The position numbers and the translations under genes are program-made. Below, piece after piece: positions 24,550 through 33,764 of a stretch of 64,000 nucleotides of DNA (the stretch's first letter is position 1; every line of letters starts with the position of its first letter). Under the pieces are notes generated by a model, which was not told where the DNA came from, made no database searches, and saw only the letters and a program-made list of their open reading frames with translations. Source of the stretch: an uncultured Lachnospiraceae bacterium (GTDB taxonomy: Bacteria; Bacillota; Clostridia; Lachnospirales; Lachnospiraceae); assembly GCA_934330725.1 (NCBI GenBank), contig CAKRGM010000001.1, forward strand, positions 62,001 through 126,000, in the 5' to 3' direction.

Positions 24550-25470
24550 GTGAAAAAATGTACAGTGGTATTAACAGGATTGATCATAATCATATGTACA
24601 TCATTATTGTCATCAGGATGTAGTAATGAGACAGGAACAGAATATAAAATATATTATACAGATAAAACAAGAAGTGAACTGGTAGATGTTTCTTATAAGT
24701 CGGAAACTCAGGATGAAATTGCACTGGCGAAGGAAATTATTGACCAGATGAACAAGAAACCGAGAAATAATGAAAATCAGATTGTAAAACCTGAAAATGT
24801 GGAAATCTATAAGACAACGCTTATTGATAATACTATATATGTGTATTTAAGTGGTGATTATAACGGAATGTCAAGTTCTGATAAGGCAATCCTAAGGGCT
24901 GCCATGGTGAAAGGCCTTGTCCAGATTGATGGTATTGATTATGTGCATTTTTATGTTGATGGTCTTGAAGTAATGCAGGAAAATGGCAAACCGCTTGGAG
25001 ATCTCTCAGCCGACAGCTATATTGATGATGCAAATGAGATTATGGGAAGCGTTGAATGGAAAAACATAAATTTATATTTTGCAGATAAATCAGGAACAAA
25101 GCTTGTTAAATCAAATGTTTCCGTTGCATGTAGTAAGAATTCGCTGATTGAAAAAGTGATAGTTGAACGGCTTATAAAGGGCCCGTCTGATTCGAATTAT
25201 ATGTCAACACTTCCTGAGGATACAAAGCTTTTAAGCGTATCTGTAAGTAACGGAACATGTTATGTTAATCTGAACTCAGCATTTCTTACAGAGATGGTAA
25301 ATGTTTCAACAGAGATTCCAATATATTCAATAGTTAATTCTTTATGTGAGCTTGAAAATGTAAATAATGTTAAAATTATGGTTAATGGTGATTCTAATAA
25401 TACATTCCATGAAGGTATAAATCTTAATACAACATTTTCATATAATTCAGAGCTTATGGAGGAAAAATAA
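24550..25470 (+). CDS. GerMN-domain lipoprotein
   Basis: The product starts with a GTG at 24550 (GGAG 8 nt upstream) and has a lipoprotein signal peptide with lipobox LSSGC (Cys about residue 24). Two GerMN domains follow (about 45-160 and 175-305), each with the NTLI/YVYLSG-like and CYVNLNSAF beta patterns. GerM of Bacillus is a spore germination and sporulation lipoprotein; in Clostridia such proteins are also general envelope factors. It lies between the sensor kinase and comEC and is probably in the same transcript. Confidence 0.88.
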   Translation: MKKCTVVLTGLIIIICTSLLSSGCSNETGTEYKIYYTDKTRSELVDVSYKSETQDEIALAKEIIDQMNKKPRNNENQIVKPENVEIYKTTLIDNTIYVYLSGDYNGMSSSDKAILRAAMVKGLVQIDGIDYVHFYVDGLEVMQENGKPLGDLSADSYIDDANEIMGSVEWKNINLYFADKSGTKLVKSNVSVACSKNSLIEKVIVERLIKGPSDSNYMSTLPEDTKLLSVSVSNGTCYVNLNSAFLTEMVNVSTEIPIYSIVNSLCELENVNNVKIMVNGDSNNTFHEGINLNTTFSYNSELMEEK

Positions 25471-25479
25471 TAAATATAT

Positions 25480-27996
25480 ATGAAAAGACCAATGGTATTT
25501 CTGGCTGTCGTCAATTGTATGGCGGTTTGTGCAGCGACAGCCGGAAACATTTTTGCAGCAGTCATAGCTTTAATTCTGCTTACGGGACTGCTGTTGTATA
25601 TGCACAAAGCCTTTTCACTTTCTAAAGTGTATTTTCTTTCTATAATGTTTTCTATTATAGTCTTTATACATACCTGTGTATCAATACAGGTTCCGAATAT
25701 AGATTCCATTATTAAAAAATCTGGTATTAAAGCTGATATTTATGGAAAAGTACAGTCAGTAACACAAAAAGAGGAGTATTACCAGCTTGTATTAACAGAA
25801 TGTACAGTAGAGGTTAAAACTGAAGAAATAAAATATATGAAAGAACGTATAAATACGAATGTTCTAATAAATACGTCACAATCTGTATCAGAAGGAGATA
25901 TAGTACATGTTTCAGGATATGTCATGGCATTTGACAGTACACATAATGAAGGTGAGTTTGACAGCAGGAAGTATTACAGATCAATTGGAATTCTATATAA
26001 AGTCAGGGCCGATGGGCTTACGGTTATCAGCCGGAATACAAATCAGCTTATAAAAGCAGTTAATCAGATTAAAACAAAGATAAAGCAGACATATGAAACA
26101 ATGCTTGAAAATACAGACGCAGGAATTATAACTTCAATTGTACTTGGCGATAAAAGTAATCTTGATCCGGATATAAAACAGCTGTACCAAAAAAATGGAA
26201 TAGCACATCTTTTAGCTATAAGCGGTGTGCACATATCAATTATCGGAATGGGCATATATAAGCTGCTTCGCAGGCTTGGAGTATATTTCTTTGGAAGTGC
26301 GGTAGTATCATCGGTCCTTATTTTAGCGTATGGTCTCATGACAGGAAATCAGGTATCATCATTACGGGCTATCTCAATGTTTATAATATGTGTGACAGCG
26401 GAAGTTTTAGGGAGGACTTATGACTGTTTATCGGCATTATCCTGTGCTTCGATAATGATATTATGGCAAAATCCATACTCATTGGAAAATACTGGATTTT
26501 TGTTGTCTTTTTCAGCCATTACAGGAATAAGTGTTATTAATCCTGTGTTAAATCTTATGTATCAGAAATATATTAAAGGGCTGCCCGAAAAGAAAGACAC
26601 AGTAGTTAAATTTTTTAAAAAATATCTTCTTAAGGCACTTATAATGAGCCTTTCAATAAATCTTGCAACCCTTCCGGTTATAATGTCGTGTTATTATGAA
26701 ATTCCAACATATTCATTTATTTTAAATATAATAGTTATTCCTCTTATGTCTCTTGTGATGATAAGCAGCATTATTGGCGGAATTACCGGAATATTAAGTG
26801 TTACGGCGGGAACATTTGTAATGGGAATAACCCATTTTATTTTAACTTTTTATGAAAAAATATGTGAACTGGTATTAAAGCTTAAATTCAGCGTTATAAT
26901 CTGTGGTGATCCGGGAATGAAAAAATGTCTGCTATACTATATAATGCTCGCTGTTACTCTTATAATAATATTTGTAAAATATTCAGGTTATAAAAACAGC
27001 AGTCTGGAAATAAGCAAAAGGCATAAAGCAGTAATTGCTGTATATTGTAATCTGTTGCTGATTGTTTCAGTGCTTATGCTGGTATTTAATAAAAATATTT
27101 TTAAACTTTTACCGGGGAATATAGCTGACGGAGAGCTTGAAGTCTGTATGCTTGATGTTGGACAGGGAGATTCGATTTTTGTAAGAACACCGGATGGAAA
27201 AGTGTATCTTTTTGACAGCGGAAGTACAGATGTTAATCAGCCTGGCAGATACAGGATAGTTCCATTTTTAAAATCAAAGGGAATAGGAAGTATTGATGGA
27301 ATATTTATCAGCCATTCAGATAGTGACCATACTAATGCGGTAATTGAAATCCTTAAAGATAAAGGCAGTGCACAGGATTGCGGAATAAATATAAAAAATA
27401 TAATTATGCCGGATATAATGGAAAGTGATTCTGATAAAAATTATAAATATATAGTAAAGCTTGCATATGAAAAAGGAGTAACGGTAAATTATGTTAATGC
27501 AGGAGATATAATTGATACTGAAAATGGATTTAATCTTAATACAGATAAGGTAAATATCACACAGGAGAATAATGTTACAATAAAGTGCATACATCCGGCA
27601 AAAGGGTACAGATACGAGTCAGCTAATGATTATTCAGCTGTTTATTTAATAAAATACAGGGATTTTTCGATGCTTATGACAGGAGATGCAGGGGAGCGTG
27701 CTGAAAGTGCAATATTGGAAAATGAAGATATAAAGGAAGAACTTAAAAATGTAGATGTACTTAAAGCAGGACATCACGGGTCAAAAACATCAACATCTGA
27801 AGAACTGCTCAATGTTATGAATGTGAAAGCGGCATTTATATCCTGTGGTGTAAATAATACATATGGGCATCCGTCAAAAGAAACCATCAAAAGGCTTGAT
27901 GACAGAAAAATAAGACAATATATAACTGCACAGTGCAGACAGATAAGTCTTTTTACAGATGGAAAAAGTATAAATATACAAACTTGGCTATTTTGA
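25480..27996 (+). CDS. comEC: DNA internalisation protein ComEC/Rec2
   Basis: ComEC is the inner-membrane channel through which single-stranded DNA enters during transformation. Its 838 residues carry an N-terminal DUF4131/OB-like extracytoplasmic domain (about 60-180), the Competence membrane domain (about 200-490, with AISGVHISIIGMG and LRAISMF) and a C-terminal metallo-beta-lactamase-like nuclease domain (about 565-838; LDVGQGDSI, SHSDSDH, LKAGHHGSKTSTS). All domains are present, so it looks functional. The gerM-like gene ends 9 nt before its ATG. With comEA it suggests a DNA uptake capacity, although pilus genes are not in this window. Confidence 0.95.
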   Translation: MKRPMVFLAVVNCMAVCAATAGNIFAAVIALILLTGLLLYMHKAFSLSKVYFLSIMFSIIVFIHTCVSIQVPNIDSIIKKSGIKADIYGKVQSVTQKEEYYQLVLTECTVEVKTEEIKYMKERINTNVLINTSQSVSEGDIVHVSGYVMAFDSTHNEGEFDSRKYYRSIGILYKVRADGLTVISRNTNQLIKAVNQIKTKIKQTYETMLENTDAGIITSIVLGDKSNLDPDIKQLYQKNGIAHLLAISGVHISIIGMGIYKLLRRLGVYFFGSAVVSSVLILAYGLMTGNQVSSLRAISMFIICVTAEVLGRTYDCLSALSCASIMILWQNPYSLENTGFLLSFSAITGISVINPVLNLMYQKYIKGLPEKKDTVVKFFKKYLLKALIMSLSINLATLPVIMSCYYEIPTYSFILNIIVIPLMSLVMISSIIGGITGILSVTAGTFVMGITHFILTFYEKICELVLKLKFSVIICGDPGMKKCLLYYIMLAVTLIIIFVKYSGYKNSSLEISKRHKAVIAVYCNLLLIVSVLMLVFNKNIFKLLPGNIADGELEVCMLDVGQGDSIFVRTPDGKVYLFDSGSTDVNQPGRYRIVPFLKSKGIGSIDGIFISHSDSDHTNAVIEILKDKGSAQDCGINIKNIIMPDIMESDSDKNYKYIVKLAYEKGVTVNYVNAGDIIDTENGFNLNTDKVNITQENNVTIKCIHPAKGYRYESANDYSAVYLIKYRDFSMLMTGDAGERAESAILENEDIKEELKNVDVLKAGHHGSKTSTSEELLNVMNVKAAFISCGVNNTYGHPSKETIKRLDDRKIRQYITAQCRQISLFTDGKSINIQTWLF

Positions 27997-28039
27997 TTTA
28001 AAATGGTAAAATATATAGATGTTGGGGTTAATAGACCAT

Positions 28040-28071
28040 AAAACCACTTTTGTGCAGGCACATCGTGGTTT
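28040..28071 (+). terminator. Hairpin after comEC
   Basis: Outer stem AAACCAC/GTGGTTT with an inner GTGC/GCAC stem. The following T run is weak (AAGGTTTT), so termination is likely but not strong. Confidence 0.45.
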
Positions 28072-28118
28072 AAGGTTTTGATCCTGGCATCATATATACA
28101 ATAGAAAAGAGGTAATGT

Positions 28119-29324
28119 ATGAAAACCGGTAAAATGCAAATAAGACCATTAACAACAGACGATGCAGAAGAGTATAATGCTCTTTTACGATATGCATTTC
28201 AGATAACAGAGCAGGAGTTAAATGAATGTGGATGGCAGGATGAGGAAATCAAACAATCTAAGTTTCCGGTACTTGAGAGGGCTGATGTTTTAGGGTGCTT
28301 TGATGATGATACACTGGTAGCGCAGTTTGCAACATATCCGCTTCAGATGAATATATATGGAGAAAAATTTGATGTAGGCTTTGTCACAAGTGTATGTACA
28401 TATCCGGAATATTCAGGACATGGGATAATGAAACATCTTATGATTCAGAGTATGGAGAATATGAGGGACAGGGGTACATCATTTGCACTGCTGTATCCTT
28501 ATTCAATACCATTGTATCATAAGCTGGGCTGGGAAATTGTATCTAATAAAATATCATATACCATTAAGGATAAGCAGCTGCCAAAGAAAGATGATGCAGC
28601 CGGATATGTGCGCCGTGTTGATTGGGAAAATAAAGATTTTAAAAGTCTTCATGCAAGATTTGCATCAGTCACACATGGATGTCTTTTCCGTAATGCCCTG
28701 GCATGGGAAGAGTACTGGAGATGGGATGAGGACGATACAAACGTTGCGGTTTATTATAATGAACATGATGTGCCATATGGATATATGGTGTATCTTATAG
28801 AGTCAGATGTAATGCATATTAAGGAAATGATTTATCTTAATATGGAGGCACACAGGGGATTGTGGAATTATATCCGCGCTCATGAATCAATGATAGATGA
28901 AATTAAAGGTAATACTTATTTCAGTGAACCGATAGCATTTGAAATGGATGATGGTGACATTAAGGAAATGATCAAGCCTTATTGTATGGGACGAATTGTT
29001 GATGTAAAGCAGTTTTTTGAAAAATATCCATGTGACCCGGATGAAAAACCTGTAAAAATTGCTTTTGAAATTACTGATAAACTTTTACCATGGAACCAGA
29101 AGACCTTTACAGTGCTGTTTAAGAACGGAAAATGCAGTGTTGTGGATGAACCGGCCCAGCTGCATGTAAAAATGAGCATTGGCACACTTACGACGCTTTT
29201 GCTGGGGTATAAAACAGCAAATCGTCTTATGGAAATGGAACGTATTGAAGGATGTAAAGAAGCAATTGAACGGCTGGATGATATGATCTTTCATAAGATT
29301 CCTTATATTTCTGATTATATTTAA
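28119..29324 (+). CDS. Eis-like GNAT N-acetyltransferase
   Basis: The 401-residue protein has an N-terminal GNAT domain with acetyl-CoA loop around GHGIMKHLMIQSM, a second degenerate GNAT-like domain, and a C-terminal SCP2-like sterol-carrier fold (about 295-400). This three-part layout is that of Eis-family enzymes, which acetylate amino groups on aminoglycosides, peptides or proteins. The C terminus after LSGYI-type motifs is shortened (ends HKIPYISDYI). It lies between comEC and holA, which are usually adjacent in Firmicutes, so it looks like an insertion into the conserved order. The natural substrate is unknown. Confidence 0.87.
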   Translation: MKTGKMQIRPLTTDDAEEYNALLRYAFQITEQELNECGWQDEEIKQSKFPVLERADVLGCFDDDTLVAQFATYPLQMNIYGEKFDVGFVTSVCTYPEYSGHGIMKHLMIQSMENMRDRGTSFALLYPYSIPLYHKLGWEIVSNKISYTIKDKQLPKKDDAAGYVRRVDWENKDFKSLHARFASVTHGCLFRNALAWEEYWRWDEDDTNVAVYYNEHDVPYGYMVYLIESDVMHIKEMIYLNMEAHRGLWNYIRAHESMIDEIKGNTYFSEPIAFEMDDGDIKEMIKPYCMGRIVDVKQFFEKYPCDPDEKPVKIAFEITDKLLPWNQKTFTVLFKNGKCSVVDEPAQLHVKMSIGTLTTLLLGYKTANRLMEMERIEGCKEAIERLDDMIFHKIPYISDYI

Positions 29325-29352
29325 AGAAACGGAGAATTAATATTTAACTGTT

Positions 29353-30339
29353 ATGAAAATAATTAATGAGCATATAAAAAAGAACGAATTTAAAAATGTA
29401 TATCTTATTTATGGTGAAGAGTCATACCTGAGAAAGCAGTATAAGGACAGATTAAAACAGGCAGTAATTGGCGATGACACGATGAATTATTCATATTTTG
29501 AAGGTGATAAGATAGATGTTAAAGAAATAATTGATACAGGTAATACACTGCCGTTCTTTTCTGAAAGAAGACTCATTATTGTTGAGAACAGCGGATTTTT
29601 TAAATCAGCAAATGATGCTTTGGCAGATTTTATCAGGAGTATACCAGATTATCTTATAATGGTTTTTGTTGAAGCTGAAGTAGATAAGAGAAATAAAGTC
29701 TATAAAGCATGTTCATCAGTGGGGTATGTATGCGAGATGAAGCATCAGTCCGACTCAGTTCTTATAAGATGGATAACGGGAATGTTTAAAAATGAGGGAA
29801 AGTCAATAAGCAGAGAAGCCTGTATGCTTATGCTTGATAAGACAGGTGCCAGCATGGAAGAAATCCATTCTGAATTTAATAAACTTATCGGTTACTGTAT
29901 GGATAAGAATACTGTTGAAGCTGAGGATGTTGAAGCAATCTGTACAACACAGACAACCAGCAGGATATTTGATATGATAGCAGCAATTGCAAGCAGGAAA
30001 AAAGATGTAGCGTTGTCGTTGTATTATGATCTGCTGGCACTTAAGGAGCCTCCGATGAGAATTCTTTATCTTATAGTAAGACAGTTCAATGGAATTTTAC
30101 AGGTAAAAGAAGCCTTATCAGAAGGAAAGTCAAACAGCGAGATTGCAAGAGGAATGGGAGTGGCACCATTTATTGTGGGTAAATATGCCACACAGTCAAA
30201 ACATTTTTCAAAAGAACAGATAAAGGGGGCATTACAGGATTTTGCAGATATTGAAGAACGGGTAAAAACGGGGTTGTTGAATGATAAACTTGGTATTGAG
30301 ATGATGATTGTAAAATACGGGGGAAAAGATGAAGAATAA
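29353..30339 (+). CDS. holA: DNA polymerase III delta subunit
   Basis: HolA is the clamp-loader wrench that opens the beta sliding clamp. The 328-residue protein has the usual layout: an N-terminal AAA-like domain starting with VYLIYGEESYLRKQY, no functional Walker A, a lid domain and a C-terminal helical collar (MRILYLIVRQFNGILQVK region). The SD (CGGAG) is 17 nt from the ATG, a long spacing. It overlaps the GH5 gene by 11 nt. Confidence 0.93.
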   Translation: MKIINEHIKKNEFKNVYLIYGEESYLRKQYKDRLKQAVIGDDTMNYSYFEGDKIDVKEIIDTGNTLPFFSERRLIIVENSGFFKSANDALADFIRSIPDYLIMVFVEAEVDKRNKVYKACSSVGYVCEMKHQSDSVLIRWITGMFKNEGKSISREACMLMLDKTGASMEEIHSEFNKLIGYCMDKNTVEAEDVEAICTTQTTSRIFDMIAAIASRKKDVALSLYYDLLALKEPPMRILYLIVRQFNGILQVKEALSEGKSNSEIARGMGVAPFIVGKYATQSKHFSKEQIKGALQDFADIEERVKTGLLNDKLGIEMMIVKYGGKDEE

Positions 30340-31978
30340 TTTTTTTCAAAAGATTAAAGATACATATGTGAAAAATAAAGCCGGATTTATAGGAATTACA
30401 GCAGCTATTATTGCGGTTGTTGTAGTTCTGGCTGTTGTTATTGGCATAAATATGTCTAAAAATAATAAGGATGCGGTATCTGTTGCGTCTGGTGCATCTG
30501 ATGAGAACAATAAGGAAAATACGGAATCTTCTGTTGCGTCAGAAGAAAACGGGGATGAAAAAGACTGTAAAGTTTATGTCAAAATTGATATGTCAAATTC
30601 GTGGGAAAGTCAGGGCGTTAAATTTGGACAGTTTGATATAGCATTTGAAAACCAGAATGATAATGATATAACAGGATGGAAGCTTAATGTAGATGCTGCT
30701 GAAGTAGACAGGATTGATCAGTTCTGGAATTGTGATGCAGCACTTAATGATGGAAAGATAAAGATTGAACCTAAAGACTATGCAGTACAGGTTAAGGCGC
30801 ATGACGAGGTTAAGGGAATTGGAGTGATTCTTGCCTTTAATGATGATTATAAACCGGACAATTATGAGCTGGAATTTACATTTAGTGATGGTACAACAAA
30901 AAAAGTAAGTTCAGCTGATATATCAGAAAATAATGCAGAAAATAATACTGAAAATAATGCTGCAGCAGATAACGGTAAAGGTCAAAAGCCAAATGACAGC
31001 AATACGGGAAATGCATCAGAGCCGGATAAGAATAATACTAAAACTGATGGTGGTCAGCAGTCTTCTGCTGCAGTAACACAATTTTCATTACAGAAACTAC
31101 ATGTTGATGGAACGAAAATTGTTAATGAACAGGGACAGCAGGTGCAGTTAAAGGGTGTAAGCACACATGGGCTTGCATGGTATCCGGATTATGTTAATCA
31201 GGACGCATTTGCCACACTAAAAAATGACTGGCATGCAAATTGTGTACGTCTGGCAATGTATACAGCTGAATATGGTGGCTATTGTACAGGAGGAGATAAG
31301 CAGCATTTAAAACAGCTTATAGATAATGGTGTTAATTATGCAACAGCACAGGGGCTTTATGTTATTATAGACTGGCATATTTTAAGTGACAGCAATCCGA
31401 ATACATATAAAAGTGAAGCCATAAGCTTTTTTGATGAAATATCAAAAAAATACAGCGGACATAATAATGTTATATATGAGGTATGTAATGAACCATCTAA
31501 TACATCATGGAGTTCACAGATTAAGCCATATGCCCAGGATGTTGTAAATACTATCAGAAATAATGACAGGGATGCGATAATAATAGTTGGAACAAATACA
31601 TGGTCTCAGGATGTTGATGATGTTATTGGAAACAGAATAGATGATTCGAATGTTATGTATGCATTGCATTTTTATGCCGGAACACATAAGGATGCAATAC
31701 GAAATAAACTCAAAAAGGCACTTAACAACGGGATTCCGGTATTTGTAAGTGAGTGCAGTATATGTGATGCATCAGGAAATGGTGGAATTGATTATAATTC
31801 GGCAAATCAGTGGATTGAGTTATTAAACAGTAATTCTGTCAGTTTTGTGTGCTGGAGCCTGAGTAATAAAAATGAGACATCGGCATTTATAAATCCGGGA
31901 TGCAGTAAGTTAAGCGGATGGAGTGACAGTGATTTGTCAGAGACAGGAAAGTGGTTTAAAAAGGCTATATCACAATAG
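30329..31978 (+). CDS. Membrane-anchored GH5 endoglucanase with CBM2-like domain
   Basis: The 549-residue protein has a cytoplasmic N terminus, one membrane anchor (about 17-41), a Ser/Asn/Glu linker, a CBM2-like cellulose-binding domain (about 79-195, with conserved Trp at ITGWKLN and QFWNCD), an Asn/Lys/Asp-rich linker (about 196-250) and a GH5_2-type catalytic domain (about 255-549). The acid/base is Glu388 in YEVCNEP and the nucleophile Glu475 in VFVSEC. It should cleave beta-1,4-glucan at the cell surface. It starts inside holA in an overlapping frame, which couples a cellulase to a replication gene: an odd placement and a likely insertion. Confidence 0.93.
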   Translation: MKNNFFQKIKDTYVKNKAGFIGITAAIIAVVVVLAVVIGINMSKNNKDAVSVASGASDENNKENTESSVASEENGDEKDCKVYVKIDMSNSWESQGVKFGQFDIAFENQNDNDITGWKLNVDAAEVDRIDQFWNCDAALNDGKIKIEPKDYAVQVKAHDEVKGIGVILAFNDDYKPDNYELEFTFSDGTTKKVSSADISENNAENNTENNAAADNGKGQKPNDSNTGNASEPDKNNTKTDGGQQSSAAVTQFSLQKLHVDGTKIVNEQGQQVQLKGVSTHGLAWYPDYVNQDAFATLKNDWHANCVRLAMYTAEYGGYCTGGDKQHLKQLIDNGVNYATAQGLYVIIDWHILSDSNPNTYKSEAISFFDEISKKYSGHNNVIYEVCNEPSNTSWSSQIKPYAQDVVNTIRNNDRDAIIIVGTNTWSQDVDDVIGNRIDDSNVMYALHFYAGTHKDAIRNKLKKALNNGIPVFVSECSICDASGNGGIDYNSANQWIELLNSNSVSFVCWSLSNKNETSAFINPGCSKLSGWSDSDLSETGKWFKKAISQ

Positions 31979-32013
31979 CTGCGGATTTTAAATTAGATAG
32001 AAAAAATTAAACA

Positions 32014-32058
32014 GAAAAAAAGAGGGATGCCAGTGGGTGATTGGACATCCTTCTTTTT
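32014..32058. terminator. Bidirectional terminator, GH5/rpsT
   Basis: AGAGGGATG and CATCCTTCT form an imperfect stem, flanked by A runs on one side and TTTTT on the other. It ends the GH5 transcript (plus) and rpsT (minus). Confidence 0.8.
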
Positions 32059-32090
32059 GGGTTAAATTTTAATTAAATTAAACTTATTAA

Positions 32091-32354
32091 TTAAGCTAAT
32101 GTATTAACAGCTTTTGTTATACGAGATACTTTTCTTGCAGCTGTATTCTTGTGGAAGATTCCCTTTGAAGCAGCCTTAGAAATCTCTGCGATAGCAACTG
32201 GTAAAGCAGCTTCAGCAGCAGCCTTATCTCCAGCAGCAACAGCAGCTTCTACCTTCTTGATATAAGTTTTAACCTTTGATTTAACAGCCTTATTTCTTTC
32301 TGTTCTGATCTGGCTTGTTATAACTCTTTTTTTAGCAGATTTGATGTTAGCCAA
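32091..32354 (-). CDS. rpsT: 30S ribosomal protein S20
   Basis: This small basic protein (87 residues) matches S20 from the N-terminal ANIKSAKKR to the internal GIFHKNTAARK; it binds 16S rRNA helices early in 30S assembly. The start is TTG at 32354 with GGAGG 8 nt upstream; there is no better ATG, since the in-frame ATG further upstream would lengthen the protein past the family's start. E. coli rpsT also uses UUG, which takes part in its autoregulation. Confidence 0.96.
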   Translation of the reverse strand: MANIKSAKKRVITSQIRTERNKAVKSKVKTYIKKVEAAVAAGDKAAAEAALPVAIAEISKAASKGIFHKNTAARKVSRITKAVNTLA

Positions 32355-32452
32355 TCCGTACACCTCCAAAAATATAATATTCATTCATTAATTAATTTAT
32401 CTGTTTTGCATTAAAGCCGGACACGGACGTTCTAATGTAAACATACTTCTAT

Positions 32453-32481
32453 ATATTATAATACATGCCACAATATGTCAA
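32453..32481 (-). promoter_or_regulatory. rpsT promoter
   Basis: On the minus strand, TTGACA (32481-32476), a 17-bp spacer and TAATAT (32458-32453); an overlapping TATAAT 15 bp away is also possible. The leader to the TTG start is about 90 nt. Confidence 0.8.
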
Positions 32482-32687
32482 TCATAAATTAAAAATTTAT
32501 ACAAATAATTATAGTGTATCTGCTTAGTGCCGGCAGTACTGCGTGAGGAGGAAAAATACACTGTCTTACGTACAGGCCGCACTGAAAGCACCTTGTTTAT
32601 GAATTTGTTAAATTTCGCATAACTGCAGCTTAAATTTATGAGTTTTGCAATTACCTGAATATTAATTATAACGAAAAGGAGATTTTA
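32482..32687. other. Spacer between rpsT and gpr with inverted repeats
   Basis: It contains a TAGTGTAT/AATACACT inverted repeat around 32511-32570 and a stretch (32601-32628) resembling the one at 45646-45673. A sporulation sigma-factor promoter for gpr is expected here, but no convincing sigma-F or sigma-G pair was identified. Confidence 0.4.
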
Positions 32688-33632
32688 ATGAGAATCAGAA
32701 CAGACCTTGCACTTGAAGTAAATGAAGAGGTAAGCAAAAGTGACAGCAGCAAAAAAGGTATAATTGTTGATGAACATACTGATAAAGATACGGGAATAAA
32801 AGTAACTACGTTAAAGATAATAAATGAAAATGGAGAACACCTGTTGAAAAGACCAAAGGGAACATATATTACAATTGAGGCAGATGCCTTAAGTGAACTT
32901 GATGATGAATATAACACAAAGACAGCACAGATACTTGCATATTATCTTGGACAGTTTATTGAAGATTTCATGGGAAAGACTGAAAACCCTTTTTCAATTC
33001 TTGTAGTAGGACTTGGAAATCGCGAGGTGACGGCAGATTCTCTGGGACCTGATGTAGTTGAAAATCTTCTGATCAACAGACATAGCAGCGGACAAAGTGA
33101 AGAGAAAATTCTTATTGCAGGATTAAGTCCCGGAGTTATGGCGCAGACAGGAATGGAAACTGCCAAAATAGTAAAGGGTATAGTAACAGAAAATGAATTT
33201 GATATTGTAATAGCCATCGATGCACTTGCAGCAAGAAATTCAAAAAGGCTCAATACAACTATACAGTTATCTGATACAGGAATTAAGCCGGGCTCAGGAG
33301 TAGGAAACCACAGGATTGGAATAACACAGGAAAATATAGGGGTTCCGGTAATAGCAATAGGAGTTCCAACGGTTATTGATGCACCTACTATTGTAAATGA
33401 TGCCATTGACGTTTTTCTTAATGCATTATCCGATAACCAGACACTTAAATCCATTTCCCAGACATTAAACGAATATACGCAGGAAGAAAAATATCAGCTT
33501 ATAAGAGAACTTATTGAACCTGGCATGGCAGATATGTATGTAACACCGAAGGACGTAGATGCAAATATAAAAGTGATTGGCTATACACTTTCAGAGGCTA
33601 TAAATATTATTTCCGGGAAAGATAATAGTTAG
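32688..33632 (+). CDS. gpr: Spore germination endopeptidase GPR
   Basis: GPR degrades small acid-soluble spore proteins during germination. The N-terminal RIRTDLALEVNEEV holds the self-cleaved propeptide region typical of the zymogen, and the body includes VVGLGNREVTADSLGPDVV and GTTxD-like DALAARNSKRLNTTIQL. The length of 314 is normal for Clostridia. GGAG precedes the ATG. Its presence beside spoIIP supports a spore-forming lineage. Confidence 0.96.
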   Translation: MRIRTDLALEVNEEVSKSDSSKKGIIVDEHTDKDTGIKVTTLKIINENGEHLLKRPKGTYITIEADALSELDDEYNTKTAQILAYYLGQFIEDFMGKTENPFSILVVGLGNREVTADSLGPDVVENLLINRHSSGQSEEKILIAGLSPGVMAQTGMETAKIVKGIVTENEFDIVIAIDALAARNSKRLNTTIQLSDTGIKPGSGVGNHRIGITQENIGVPVIAIGVPTVIDAPTIVNDAIDVFLNALSDNQTLKSISQTLNEYTQEEKYQLIRELIEPGMADMYVTPKDVDANIKVIGYTLSEAINIISGKDNS

Positions 33633-33764
33633 TTGTTTACTAAAATATGGACAGTTCCGCCTGAAAAGACGAAGAAGAGAAGAGGAAAAGAGAAAGAAAA
33701 GAAAATGCAGGAATAATACAACGGATAAATGAATAGTCTTTAATAAAAAGATTAAGGAGCTGAT

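Noticed and set aside
28119..29324. Aminoglycoside resistance gene (eis)
   Set aside because: The fold matches Eis-like enzymes, but these are common housekeeping proteins in Firmicutes and nothing here shows resistance or mobility.
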